DNA of 64,000 nt from Corynebacterium sp. p3-SID1241. GTDB lineage: Bacteria > Actinomycetota > Actinomycetes > Mycobacteriales > Mycobacteriaceae. Where the stretch lies: contig JALXWS010000002.1 in NCBI GenBank assembly GCA_025144025.1, positions 1 through 64,000 on the forward strand, in the 5' to 3' direction. How positions within the stretch are numbered: position 1 is the stretch's first letter; the number at the start of each line of letters is the position of its first letter. Position numbers and translations under genes: made by a program. Under the pieces are notes generated by a model, which ran no database searches, was not told where the DNA came from, and saw only the letters and a program-made list of their open reading frames with translations. Shown in pieces: positions 38,798 to 48,682 of this stretch.

Positions 38798-38961
38798 TTA
38801 CCGAACGCTCCTACCATCCACGAGATTGCTGCCACCACGGTGATTGCGGCCAATAAAGAGGCTACTACTGTCATTGCCTTCGATCCCTGTTGGTAGGCAG
38901 ACCACGCACCGCCCACCAACATGCCGGCGACGAGGAAGAGGACCAAGATCATAAAATGCAT
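38794..38961 (-). CDS. 55-residue double-helix membrane protein in the his operon
   Basis: A small gene between hisB and the MFS gene. It encodes MHFMILVLFLVAGMLVGGAW, then a short polar loop (SAYQQGSKAMT), then VVASLLAAITVVAAISWMVG and ends AFGK. This gives two transmembrane helices joined by a hydrophilic turn. The stop overlaps the MFS start (ATGA) and the start is 5 bp after the hisB stop, which is exactly the coupling seen for real genes here. GGGAG lies about 11 bp upstream of the ATG. C. glutamicum has a small membrane-protein gene at this place. It may assist the transporter; no function is known to me. Confidence 0.8.
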   Translation of the reverse strand: MHFMILVLFLVAGMLVGGAWSAYQQGSKAMTVVASLLAAITVVAAISWMVGAFGK

Positions 38962-38966
38962 GCGTT

Positions 38967-39569
38967 TTAGAGTGCTCCCTTCGTCGAAGGAATGCCAGTC
39001 TGGCGCGGATCGAATTCCACTGCGCCGCGCAACGCACGCGCTACCGTTTTATACTCCGCCTCCGTAATGTGGTGCGGATCGCGACCATAGCGCACAGTGA
39101 GGTGGAGAGTTACCGCAGCGTGGGTAGCTAGCGTTTCAAAAAAGTGGCGGTTGATAACCGTGGCATAGTGGCCACCAATGGTCTGCCACTGCAGATTTTC
39201 TGGTTCACCGATCATCACGAAATAGGCGCGTCCGGAAAAATCCACCACCGCTTCCACCAAGGTTTCATCCATGGGCAACAGTTGGGAGCCGAATCGACGA
39301 ATGCCCGACTTATCCCCAACCGCCTCACGCAAGGCGCTGCCCAGCACGATGGCGGTATCTTCCACGGTGTGGTGCGCATCAACCTCGACGTCGCCTTCTG
39401 CCTGCACCGTCAGATCAAAGCTGCCGTGGGTGGCAAAGGCCGTGAGCATATGATCAAAAAATGGCAGGCCCGTAGAAATATCGCTGCTTCCTGTGCCATC
39501 CAGATCGATGACCACGGAAATCTGCGATTCCGACGTGGACCGTTGGGCTCGCCCTACGCGGTTGCTCAT
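38967..39569 (-). CDS. hisB: imidazoleglycerol-phosphate dehydratase
   Basis: A 200-residue monofunctional HisB dehydratase. The two metal-binding motifs of the family are visible: [15 protein letters not shown] near residue 65 and [18 protein letters not shown] near residue 165. The N-terminus [21 protein letters not shown] is typical. No phosphatase domain is fused, as usual outside the enteric bacteria, so histidinol-phosphate phosphatase must be a separate gene. It follows hisC by 24 bp. Confidence 0.97.
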   Translation of the reverse strand: MSNRVGRAQRSTSESQISVVIDLDGTGSSDISTGLPFFDHMLTAFATHGSFDLTVQAEGDVEVDAHHTVEDTAIVLGSALREAVGDKSGIRRFGSQLLPMDETLVEAVVDFSGRAYFVMIGEPENLQWQTIGGHYATVINRHFFETLATHAAVTLHLTVRYGRDPHHITEAEYKTVARALRGAVEFDPRQTGIPSTKGAL

Positions 39570-39593
39570 CGTTTACTCCTTTCCTCCCGCCGG

Positions 39594-40694
<1,101 letters not shown>

Positions 40695-42005
40695 CTAGCT
40701 CTCCTCCAATCGGGCGCGGATGGCTTCGCCGTGGGCCGGAAGACGCTCGGCTTCCGCAAAAGCGATAACATGCGGGGCAATCTCCTCCAGTGCGGCGCGG
40801 TCGTACGCGATGAGGTTGACTGGTCTTAAGAAGGTGTGGGTAGAAAGGCCGCCAGAAAATCGCGCAGTACCAGAAGTAGGCAGCACGTGATTGGAACCGG
40901 CCGCATAATCGCCCAACGGCACCGGCGCGAAATCCCCTACAAAGATGGCACCCGCGTGTTTAATGCGCCCAGCCACTGCCTCCGGCTCTGCGGTGTGGAT
41001 TTCAAGGTGCTCGGCAGCATAGGCATTGGCCACCGCGATGGCCGCATCAAGGGAATCTACCAGCACGATTCCGGATTGCTGGCCGCCCAGTGCCTCGGCC
41101 GCCCGCTCCGCATTGGCGGTAGCGCTATAGCGTGCTTCCACTTCCGTCTTGACGCGCTGGGCTAGGTTGTCCGATGCCGTAATGAGCACGCTCGCGGCCA
41201 TAGGATCGTGCTCGGCTTGCGAGATGAGATCATAAGCCACATACACCGGATTAGCGGTGTCATCGGCAAGGATAGCGATTTCGGTGGGGCCGGCCTCTGC
41301 ATCAGTGCCCACCACCCCACGCACCAAGCGCTTGGCGGCGGTTACGAAAATATTTCCCGGCCCCGTAATCATGTCCACCGGTGCGAGCTCGGCGACATCA
41401 TCGCCATAAGCCATCAACGCTATAGCTTGGCCACCGCCCACGGCCCAGACCTCATCCACGCCGAGCATCTGGCACACGGCCAGCACCGTCGGGTGCGGCA
41501 GTCCGCCGAATTCCTTCTGCGGCGGCGAGGCCACCACCAGGCTTTCCGCGCCGGCTTCTTGTGCCGGCACCGCGTTCATGATCACAGAAGAGGGATAGAC
41601 CGCCTTTCCACCTGGCACGTATAACCCGACGCGCTCGATGGGACGGAATTCCTCGGTCACCGTGGCACCTGGTTTGAGCTCAGTAGTGTGTGCGGCCGGC
41701 TTTTGTTCGGCGTGTACCTTGCGCACCCGCTTGATCGCCGCTTCGATGGCTTGGCGCGTTTGCGGATCCAGGCTGGCTGTGGCCTGGTCCAATTCTTCCC
41801 GGGGTACTCGCAGATGGGCCGGGCGCACGTCGTCGAAAAGCTCTCCGTATTCCAGCGCGGCCCTCGCACCTTCGTCACGCACCCGATGAACCATCGGTGC
41901 TACCTTATCCACCACGGCAGCGACATCAGTGCCACCGCGAGGCAGTACTCGCCGTAGCTGGGCGGGGCGTAAATCTTGGCTCCGCAGATCGATGGTTCGA
42001 AGCAT
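40695..42005 (-). CDS. hisD: histidinol dehydrogenase
   Basis: A 436-residue NAD- and Zn-dependent enzyme making the two final oxidations to histidine. Family motifs visible are [63 protein letters not shown] and [12 protein letters not shown]. The active-site His pair lies in [11 protein letters not shown] and [16 protein letters not shown] regions. It is the first gene of the his operon; upstream on the minus strand TAGGAT (near 42046) could be the -10. Confidence 0.97.
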   Translation of the reverse strand: MLRTIDLRSQDLRPAQLRRVLPRGGTDVAAVVDKVAPMVHRVRDEGARAALEYGELFDDVRPAHLRVPREELDQATASLDPQTRQAIEAAIKRVRKVHAEQKPAAHTTELKPGATVTEEFRPIERVGLYVPGGKAVYPSSVIMNAVPAQEAGAESLVVASPPQKEFGGLPHPTVLAVCQMLGVDEVWAVGGGQAIALMAYGDDVAELAPVDMITGPGNIFVTAAKRLVRGVVGTDAEAGPTEIAILADDTANPVYVAYDLISQAEHDPMAASVLITASDNLAQRVKTEVEARYSATANAERAAEALGGQQSGIVLVDSLDAAIAVANAYAAEHLEIHTAEPEAVAGRIKHAGAIFVGDFAPVPLGDYAAGSNHVLPTSGTARFSGGLSTHTFLRPVNLIAYDRAALEEIAPHVIAFAEAERLPAHGEAIRARLEES

Positions 42006-42130
42006 TCCCGGCTCCCTTCTCCAAAGCGGATTCCTGTTATTAAACCAATATCCTAATGCCCAAATCCCAGCGAGGGGGCCGGTTTGGACGATAGACTCAG
42101 ACCCAACGCAGCTTTAAGGTGGTAGCAGTG

Positions 42131-43027
42131 ATGAGCGAGAATGAACCCTCCCTTCTGCTCGCGCATACCCATGCCATCGCCCGCGAGAATGGCATTTCCT
42201 GCTGGGCGCTGCCTTCCGGCGAACTACTGGTTCCGCATGCGGCCGGCGGCTCCACCTTCATCTTTGTAGACCAGCTGGAAGAACCGGTACTCCACCTGCA
42301 CACCAGCCCCCGCGGCGGCGTCGATTTCAGCGAGATTGCTGATCTGACACACCTGGCTAATGAGTGGAATCATGACTGCCTCTCACCGGCAGTGGTAGTG
42401 GACTATGACCAGCCCGAATGCGTGAGTATATCCGGTCACAGCTACCTGCCGACCGATATTTCTCCCAGTCACGAGCAGCTCGCAGCATTCCTCCTGCCAG
42501 CGCTGCGCAATTCGGAGGTCCTCATCGATCTGCTCGCCCAGTCCCACCCCGCACTCGTCCGCGAGGCGGCACCAGAGCTTGCCCCGCTTGCCGACGCCCC
42601 CTTAGAACCCTTCACCCTCGATAGTCTAGCCGAAATGCTGCCGCTCATTGGCATTCAGCGCTTTCAAAGCGACGGCACCACTGCCATTTATGCGTGGGTC
42701 AATGACGTTCTTTTTGCCTTCGCGCTCGATAATGGGCCCAGCCTCATCATCAAAGGCCACTGGGATCCTAGCTTAGAAGAAGCGGAATTTACCAGACTCT
42801 TCCTCATTTGCAACGATTGGAATCGCGCCCACCACGGCGCCGTCGCATTTTGTCACCATACCTTCGAAGGCCTGCAAGTGCGGATGGATGCCGCCACCAT
42901 CACTGCTGCGGGTCTTACCCGGCCACAGCTCTTTAGCGCCGTAGGCCGCGGGCTAAAACACATCCTCCACGGCATCGATGACATCGCACGCGAAGTTACC
43001 GGCGCCTCCCCCGTGGAATGGCCTTAG
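42131..43027 (+). CDS. YbjN-domain protein
   Basis: A 298-residue soluble acidic protein with two YbjN-like regions (about residues 1-125 and 160-290). The second contains the pattern LIIKGHWDPSLEEAEFTRLFLICNDWNRAHHGAVAFCHH and a helical end. YbjN domains resemble type III secretion chaperones and are common in actinobacteria, where their job is unknown. The ATG at 42131 has AAGGTGG at 8-bp spacing. A candidate -10, TAGACT, lies at 42092-42097. It is divergent from hisD and converges on the membrane gene at 43.0 kb. Confidence 0.72.
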   Translation: MSENEPSLLLAHTHAIARENGISCWALPSGELLVPHAAGGSTFIFVDQLEEPVLHLHTSPRGGVDFSEIADLTHLANEWNHDCLSPAVVVDYDQPECVSISGHSYLPTDISPSHEQLAAFLLPALRNSEVLIDLLAQSHPALVREAAPELAPLADAPLEPFTLDSLAEMLPLIGIQRFQSDGTTAIYAWVNDVLFAFALDNGPSLIIKGHWDPSLEEAEFTRLFLICNDWNRAHHGAVAFCHHTFEGLQVRMDAATITAAGLTRPQLFSAVGRGLKHILHGIDDIAREVTGASPVEWP

Positions 43028-43036
43028 TCGGGCTGG

Positions 43037-43549
43037 CTACCAATCCTCGTCGGCGCTGACAAAAGCCGTAGACCAATAGGCGAACATCGCCATGAAAGGC
43101 GCCACCGCCCAAGCAATCGCCGGGGAGAAATTAGGCGCAAACTCCACAACTTCCCCCGGGATTTCCGGTGGATGCGTGGCCGTTACTCCACCAAATACAT
43201 AAAACGAGGCGGCACCTGCCAAAGCACACACTCCTACCCACAAGAGCATCGACAAGCCACGCGCTTGCCTGCGCAGATATGCAATCAAACCAAGAAGAAG
43301 CCCCAACACCCCCGTGATGAGCGCAAAGGTTATAAAAGCGATGAACTGGGCATTGCCCATCGCATCAATGGCGTAGCCGCCATCGTCTACCTCGCGGCCT
43401 ATAAGCGTCGGCCGGAAAAGCCCCCACACCGCGCCCGCTATGCCGTAGACTGCGAGCGCACACGCGAGTAACCCCGCACCAAAACCAAAGGTGCGGGGTA
43501 ACCGACGGCGGGAAAGAGACAACTTAGTTACAGAAGGTCCAGTTGCCAT
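43037..43549 (-). CDS. four-helix membrane protein (possibly DUF2567-like)
   Basis: A 170-residue protein with four hydrophobic helices (about residues 20-44, 68-92, 98-120 and 142-163) and a basic N-terminus. The arrangement resembles the actinobacterial DUF2567 membrane proteins, but I am not certain of the family. Its start lies inside the last 26 bp of the lipoprotein gene, in another frame, so it is probably translated from the same message. The acidic end SADEDW is unremarkable. Confidence 0.7.
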   Translation of the reverse strand: MATGPSVTKLSLSRRRLPRTFGFGAGLLACALAVYGIAGAVWGLFRPTLIGREVDDGGYAIDAMGNAQFIAFITFALITGVLGLLLGLIAYLRRQARGLSMLLWVGVCALAGAASFYVFGGVTATHPPEIPGEVVEFAPNFSPAIAWAVAPFMAMFAYWSTAFVSADEDW

Positions 43550-44336
43550 TCTCGCGACGGAAACGGACGGTGGAAGTCTCGGTACCCTCGGAGTTGGACA
43601 CGCTCACGGTAGCGGAAGCATCATCGCCATTGACTACCACGTCATTGACCGATTGCAGCTTGGTCGACTGCGGGATGGACTCCAGCTGGCTTGCAAACTT
43701 TTCAATCTCGGCGTTGCCGCCGCCCTGCTGGCGCATGGTGTTGGCGTATTCACCAAAGGATTGGTTCGGCAGGCTATCGACGTACTGCTGGTACTGGCTG
43801 AACTCCTGGGACTGCTCATCGCGCACCGCTTGGCAGGCATGCTGCGGCATGTAGTTGAAGTATTCCTTCACATTGTCAATCTCATGCTGACCGCGCACCA
43901 GCTGCTCGATGGCCTGCTTATCGGCATCATTAGCATTCTGGCCACCTTCAATCGGCTTGATATCTTCTGCGCCCGCGAAAGGATCCTCGCCATTATTCAG
44001 CGGGTTGGCCATCTGGTCGGGCCCTTCGCCGGCACCGTCTTCGCCTTCTTGCCCCTCGTCATTCGCTGCGGCGTCCTTCGCCTCGCCGTCCTTATTCTGC
44101 TCCTTGTTCTTGTCCTTATCCTTATCTCTGTCCTTATCCTTATCTCTGTTCTTGTCCTTATCGGCGTCTTTGTCCTGGGACTTGTCTGCAGACTTATCCT
44201 CGGAAGACTTGGAGGCCGTGGTGGCGGCAGCCTCCTTAGAATCGTCATTATCATCCGAACCGCACGCAGCCAGCGCCAGGGGGGCAACCAGCGCAACTGC
44301 GAGGAGGGACTTCTTTGCAGGGGTCAAAAAGGACAA
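43524..44336 (-). CDS. secreted lipoprotein with Lys/Asp repeat linker
   Basis: A 270-residue lipoprotein. The signal peptide ends in the lipobox LALAAC (Cys25), a substrate for Lgt. After it come a very polar linker dominated by Lys, Asp, Glu and Ser with repeated KDKDRD units (about residues 45-85) and an acidic Gly-rich stretch. A C-terminal domain of about 130 residues ends EGTETSTVRFRRENGNWTFC. That domain, with two Cys (HACQAV and WTFC), looks like a small extracellular fold similar to Ltp/DUF4878-type lipoprotein domains. An inverted repeat (TTGCGAA/TTCGCAA, 44358-44406) lies upstream. Confidence 0.85.
   Translation of the reverse strand: MSFLTPAKKSLLAVALVAPLALAACGSDDNDDSKEAAATTASKSSEDKSADKSQDKDADKDKNRDKDKDRDKDKDKNKEQNKDGEAKDAAANDEGQEGEDGAGEGPDQMANPLNNGEDPFAGAEDIKPIEGGQNANDADKQAIEQLVRGQHEIDNVKEYFNYMPQHACQAVRDEQSQEFSQYQQYVDSLPNQSFGEYANTMRQQGGGNAEIEKFASQLESIPQSTKLQSVNDVVVNGDDASATVSVSNSEGTETSTVRFRRENGNWTFCN
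44113..44148 (-). repeat. two exact 18-bp tandem repeats in the lipoprotein gene
   Basis: The unit TCCTTATCCTTATCTCTG occurs twice without change and is flanked by partial copies. It encodes KDKDRD-type units in the linker. The period is a multiple of three, so copy changes keep the frame. Confidence 0.9.
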
Positions 44337-44487
44337 GGGAAAGCTCCTGAATCAATCTTGCGAATGTGAAGCCACCCCAAGGGCAGCTTCCTATTTGTCT
44401 TCGCAATACTAACAACCAGACGATGGAAATGACATTGAGACTCCATTAAAAGAACCTGTGAACTACCATCGCGGCTAACCGAGCCCG

Positions 44488-44500
44488 TACAATCGCCAGA
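44488..44500 (+). promoter_or_regulatory. -10 element suggesting a leaderless TetR transcript
   Basis: TACAAT at 44488-44493 fits the TANANT -10 pattern exactly and lies 7 bp before the GTG start at 44501. Transcription would then begin at or next to the start codon, giving a message without a ribosome binding site. No Shine-Dalgarno sequence is visible upstream of the GTG. Confidence 0.5.
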
Positions 44501-45040
44501 GTGCAATTAAATCGCGAGAGTATTATCGACGCCGCTACTGCCCTGCTTGATGCCTATGGGCTTGGCGACGTCACTATGCGCCGCGTTGCCTCCTCCCTCG
44601 GCGTTGCCCCCGGCGCGCTCTACTGGCACATTGCCAATAAACAAGCCCTCATCGCTGCTCTAGCAGAAGACATTATCTCCCCCGTTTCTGGGGAGTCACT
44701 CGAAGAGCTCAGCCTCAATCTGCGCGATTTACTGCTCGCCCGCCGCGACGGCGCCGAGGTCGTCATTGCAGGCCTATCCCTGCCCCAGGCGCCCGCCTGG
44801 GACCGCCTTGTAGAGGCCTTTACCTCCGCTGCTGCCCGAAACCCGCAGTCCGCTGGTAGCACGCAGCGCGCTGCGGCCCTATCTGCCATTCATCTCGTGC
44901 TCGGAGCCACGTTAATGGAACAATCCCAACGCCAGCTGGCGGATACCACCGGCGAAGCTTCTTCGGTGGACTATCGCGGAGACTTAATTCGCGGCGTACG
45001 CATTATTAACGCAGGACTTCAGCACGGCGCCTCTGCCTAA
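44501..45040 (+). CDS. TetR-family transcriptional regulator
   Basis: A 179-residue regulator. The helix-turn-helix is at about residues 5-48 (IIDAATALLDAYGLGDVTMRRVASSLGVAPGALYWHIANKQAL), a standard TetR DNA-binding domain. The C-terminal ligand domain is not informative. It starts with GTG and is probably leaderless. It ends 21 bp before the likely glgX start on the same strand, so it may control glgX or itself, but no clear operator could be assigned. Confidence 0.88.
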   Translation: MQLNRESIIDAATALLDAYGLGDVTMRRVASSLGVAPGALYWHIANKQALIAALAEDIISPVSGESLEELSLNLRDLLLARRDGAEVVIAGLSLPQAPAWDRLVEAFTSAAARNPQSAGSTQRAAALSAIHLVLGATLMEQSQRQLADTTGEASSVDYRGDLIRGVRIINAGLQHGASA

Positions 45041-45061
45041 AAAATGGTTATGCTCGTGGGC

Positions 45062-47260
45062 ATGAACACTCCCGCCATGGACGCAATCCCCACGCCCACC
45101 GAGCGCTACGGCCGCCAAATCTGGCCCGGCAAACCCACCCCACTGGGATCCACCTTTGATGGATCCGGCACCAACTTCGCCCTTTTTTCGGAAGTAGCGG
45201 ACAAGGTCGAGCTCTGCCTCATCGATAAGGAGGGCAACGAAGACCGCATCGAAATGTCTGAGGTAACTGCCCATGTGTGGCACATCTACCTCCCTAATGT
45301 CACCCCTGGGCAGCGCTACGGCTACCGCGTCTATGGCCCCTATGAACCAGAAAACGGCCTGCGTTGCGATCCCTCCAAGCTTCTCGTCGATCCTTATGCC
45401 CGCGCCTTTGACGGCGAATTCGACGGCGATGCCTCCCTGTACTCCTATGACATCCACGCAGAGGAACCCGGCACCGGCCGCAATGAGGAGGACTCGCTCG
45501 GCCATACCATGCTCTCCGTGGTCATTAACCCCTTCTTTGACTGGCGCAGCGACCACCGCCCCCATATTCCCGATAACGAAAAGGTCATCTACGAAACCCA
45601 CGTTAAGGGCATGACCATGACCCACCCAGATGTGCCGGAAGAGCTGCGCGGCACCTACGCGGGCATGGCACACCCTGCCGTCATTGACTACTTCAAGGAG
45701 CTTGGCGTTACCACCGTCGAGCTCATGCCCGTCCACCAATTCCTGCAAGACGATCGTCTGCGTAACCTGGGCCTGCGCAATTACTGGGGCTATAACACCT
45801 TCGGCTTTTTCGCCCCGCACCATGACTACGCCTTTGCCAAGAAACCGGGCGCGGTGGTCTCTGAGTTCAAGGCCATGGTCCGCGCCTTCCACGAGGCCGG
45901 CATCGAGGTTATCCTCGACGTGGTCTATAACCACACCGCCGAGGGCAACCACATGGGCCCGACCATTGCCTTCCGCGGCATCGATAATGGCGCCTATTAC
46001 CGCCTTGTCGAGGGCGATGAGGCCCACTACATGGACTACACCGGCACCGGCAATTCCCTCAACGTCCGCCACCCGCACTCGCTGCAGCTCATTATGGATT
46101 CGCTGCGCTACTGGGTTACAGAAATGCGCGTCGATGGCTTCCGCTTCGACTTGGCAGCGACCTTGGCGCGGGAGCTTGACGACGTCGACAAGCTCGCCAC
46201 CTTCTTCGACCTAGTACAGCAAGATCCCATTGTCAGCCAGGTCAAGCTCATCGCCGAGCCCTGGGACATCGGCCATGATGGCTACCAGGTGGGCAACTTC
46301 CCGCCCATTTGGAGCGAATGGAACGGCAAGTACCGCGATACCGTGCGCGATTTCTGGCGCGGCGAGCCCGCTACCCTAGGTGAATTCGCCTCCCGCCTGA
46401 CCGGCTCTTCGGACCTCTATGCCGATAATGACCGTCGCCCCACCGCCTCCATCAACTTCATCACCGCCCACGATGGTTTTACACTGCGCGACCTCGTTTC
46501 CTATAACGACAAGCACAACGAGGCCAATGGCGAAGATAACCGCGACGGCGAATCCTTCAACCGCTCCTGGAACTGCGGTGAAGAAGGCCCCACCGATAAT
46601 GATGAAATCCGCAAGCTACGCCGCCGCCAGGTGCGCAACTTCCTGACCACTCTCCTGCTCTCCCAAGGCACTCCGATGCTTTCGCACGGCGATGAATTCG
46701 GCCGTACCCAAAACGGCAATAACAATGTCTACTGCCAAGACAACGAGCTGTCATGGATGGACTGGTCAATACTGAAGGAAGAAAAATCCGCCGCAATGCT
46801 GGGCTTTACCAAGCGTGTCCTGGCCATACGCAACCATCATCCCGTATTCCGCCGCAAGCGCTTCCTCGCCGGCGGCCCCCTCGGCGCGGATGTCAAGGAA
46901 CGCGATATCGCCTGGCTGGTTCCTTCGGGCCGCCTCATGACCCAGGACGATTGGGATCACGATTTTGGCCGGGCACTCATGGTCTACCTCAATGGCAATG
47001 CCATCACGGAAACCACCTCCCGCGGCGAGCGCATCACCGATGATTCCTTCATCATGATCTTCAACTCCCACGACGGCGAAATCGAGTTCACCCTGCCCAC
47101 CAAGGATCTCGGCGCCACGTGGCGGCTGATGGTCGATACCGCCGATTCCGGCGGCTACCCCGCGGAGGAAACGCTCATTGAGGCAGAGGGTACGATCACG
47201 GTGCAGCCGCGTTCAACGCTGATCTTGCGTCAGGTTGAACCGCCCGTTTTCGATTCCTAG
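45062..47260 (+). CDS. glgX: glycogen debranching enzyme GlgX
   Basis: A 732-residue GH13 isoamylase-type enzyme that hydrolyses alpha-1,6 branches left after phosphorylase action. An N-terminal CBM48-like domain (PLGSTFDGSGTNFALFSE) precedes the catalytic barrel. The barrel motifs are DVVYNHTAEGN, VDGFRFDLA (nucleophile Asp), IAEPWDIG (acid Glu) and FITAHDGFTLRDL. A C-terminal beta domain closes the protein. I choose MNTPAM at 45062: TATGCT, 7 bp upstream, could give a leaderless transcript. An earlier in-frame ATG at 45044 has no better signal. It complements GlgP at 23-25 kb. Confidence 0.96.
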   Translation: MNTPAMDAIPTPTERYGRQIWPGKPTPLGSTFDGSGTNFALFSEVADKVELCLIDKEGNEDRIEMSEVTAHVWHIYLPNVTPGQRYGYRVYGPYEPENGLRCDPSKLLVDPYARAFDGEFDGDASLYSYDIHAEEPGTGRNEEDSLGHTMLSVVINPFFDWRSDHRPHIPDNEKVIYETHVKGMTMTHPDVPEELRGTYAGMAHPAVIDYFKELGVTTVELMPVHQFLQDDRLRNLGLRNYWGYNTFGFFAPHHDYAFAKKPGAVVSEFKAMVRAFHEAGIEVILDVVYNHTAEGNHMGPTIAFRGIDNGAYYRLVEGDEAHYMDYTGTGNSLNVRHPHSLQLIMDSLRYWVTEMRVDGFRFDLAATLARELDDVDKLATFFDLVQQDPIVSQVKLIAEPWDIGHDGYQVGNFPPIWSEWNGKYRDTVRDFWRGEPATLGEFASRLTGSSDLYADNDRRPTASINFITAHDGFTLRDLVSYNDKHNEANGEDNRDGESFNRSWNCGEEGPTDNDEIRKLRRRQVRNFLTTLLLSQGTPMLSHGDEFGRTQNGNNNVYCQDNELSWMDWSILKEEKSAAMLGFTKRVLAIRNHHPVFRRKRFLAGGPLGADVKERDIAWLVPSGRLMTQDDWDHDFGRALMVYLNGNAITETTSRGERITDDSFIMIFNSHDGEIEFTLPTKDLGATWRLMVDTADSGGYPAEETLIEAEGTITVQPRSTLILRQVEPPVFDS

Positions 47261-47273
47261 AGAAAGGCCCCTC

Positions 47274-48605
47274 GTGTCATTTCCCGCGCACGGCGCACTC
47301 ATCGATGTCACAGCGGATAAACTCGTGCTCCACCGCACCCTGCTAGCCACCAGCCTCGGCGCCCCCGCCACGCAGGACATCCCGCTTGATTCCATCAGCA
47401 CCGTGCGCGTGAATGAACCGACCGCCACCGGTTTTGGCACCCTCGATCTTGGCACCGCCGGCTCCATCGCCTTCGCCCCGCACCAAGACCCGCAGGCCGT
47501 CGCCCGCGCCATCGCCGCCGCCCAGCGCGGCGAAACTCCCTCCTCTGCCGCCACCATTCCCGGCCTCGATTTCACCGCCGTGGACGTGGAAACGGCCAAC
47601 GATAACTGGGGCTCTATCTGCCAAATCGGCGCGGTGCGCTTCCGCGATGGTCAAGAGACCGACTTCCGCTCTTGGCTGTGCACCCCTCCGCCAGGCCTCG
47701 AGCACTTTGCGGATATCAACGTCTCCATCCACGGCATTACCGCGAGCGATGTGGAAGGGGCGCCGGCTTTTGCCGACGCCGCCAAAGAGCTCTTCGATTT
47801 TCTCGGCGGCGACGTCCTTGTCGCGCACAACGCCCAGTTCGACTCCACCGCACTTCGATCCGGTCTGCTCGCCGCAGGTGCCGATGTGCCCACCGTACCG
47901 CTGGCGTGCTCGCTTGCTCTGGCCCGCGATGCCTCCAAGGCAAAGGTAATTTCGGTGCGAAACCACAAACTGCCCACCGTTGCGGCCCATCTGTCCGCGC
48001 CAGACTTCAGCCACCACGACGCCACCGAAGACGCCCGCGCGGCCGGCGAAATCATCGCCCGCTTGGCCGAGCGCTTCGGACACACTGGCAGCATCCACGA
48101 CCTTTTCACCGTCCGCGAATTCTCCTTGGGCCGTCTCGACGCCGAGGCCATCCTGCCCGTCCTGCGTGCTCACACTGCCCCCACCTCCGGCGCGGACCTC
48201 GGCGCGGGTACGGATTTCCGTGACCAGACCCGCGCAGCCGGCGTCAAGAAAAAGAAGCCCAGCGGCCCTGCCCCCTGGCAAGCCGTCGCCACGCCGGACA
48301 CTATCCCGGAGCCCAACCCAGACGCCGACCCAGAAGGCGCGCTCTACGACCAGCATGTCACCCTCACCGGTGATTTTGAGCCCTATGATAAGGGCGTACT
48401 CTGGCAGGGCATCGCCGAGCGCGGCGGTCAGGTAGCCAAGAACGTCACCAAAAAGACCACCCTGCTCATCGTGGGCGAATGGGCAAAGAAGACCTCCAAG
48501 GAAAAGCGCGCGGAAGAACTGCAGGCCAAGGGCCAAGAGATCGACATTTGGCCCGCCGATAAACTCTTTGCCGAGCTCCAGCTCGATGCCGAGCCGCCCT
48601 TTTAG
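47274..48605 (+). CDS. DnaQ-type 3'-5' exonuclease with BRCT domain
   Basis: A 443-residue three-part protein. Residues 1-95 form a beta-rich domain of unknown role (IDVTADKLVLHRTLLATSLG, then DSISTVRVNEPT). Residues about 100-265 are a DEDDh exonuclease: TAVDVETAND, LVAHNAQFDSTALRSG, FSHHDATEDARAAGEII. Residues about 355-440 are a BRCT domain (VTLTGDFEPYDKGVLWQGIAERGG, then TTLLIVGEWAKKTSKEKRAEEL). It probably proofreads or trims DNA ends in replication or repair, but need not be the replicative epsilon subunit. The GTG start, 13 bp after glgX, has AGAAAGG upstream. Confidence 0.88.
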   Translation: MSFPAHGALIDVTADKLVLHRTLLATSLGAPATQDIPLDSISTVRVNEPTATGFGTLDLGTAGSIAFAPHQDPQAVARAIAAAQRGETPSSAATIPGLDFTAVDVETANDNWGSICQIGAVRFRDGQETDFRSWLCTPPPGLEHFADINVSIHGITASDVEGAPAFADAAKELFDFLGGDVLVAHNAQFDSTALRSGLLAAGADVPTVPLACSLALARDASKAKVISVRNHKLPTVAAHLSAPDFSHHDATEDARAAGEIIARLAERFGHTGSIHDLFTVREFSLGRLDAEAILPVLRAHTAPTSGADLGAGTDFRDQTRAAGVKKKKPSGPAPWQAVATPDTIPEPNPDADPEGALYDQHVTLTGDFEPYDKGVLWQGIAERGGQVAKNVTKKTTLLIVGEWAKKTSKEKRAEELQAKGQEIDIWPADKLFAELQLDAEPPF

Positions 48606-48682
48606 GCTTACCCGGGAACCAAACGGCAGTTTCTCCAGTCCAATAAAGGCGACCACTTCCTACCGTTCCTGGAGAACCCGCC

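Noticed and set aside
44984..46078. Minus-strand frame of 364 codons opposite glgX
   Set aside because: Antisense to the conserved GH13 barrel; Val/Gly/His-rich composition is typical of a mirrored frame.
47343..48656. Minus-strand frame of 437 codons opposite the exonuclease gene
   Set aside because: The plus strand has clear exonuclease and BRCT motifs; the reverse frame is Gly/Val-rich with no domain.
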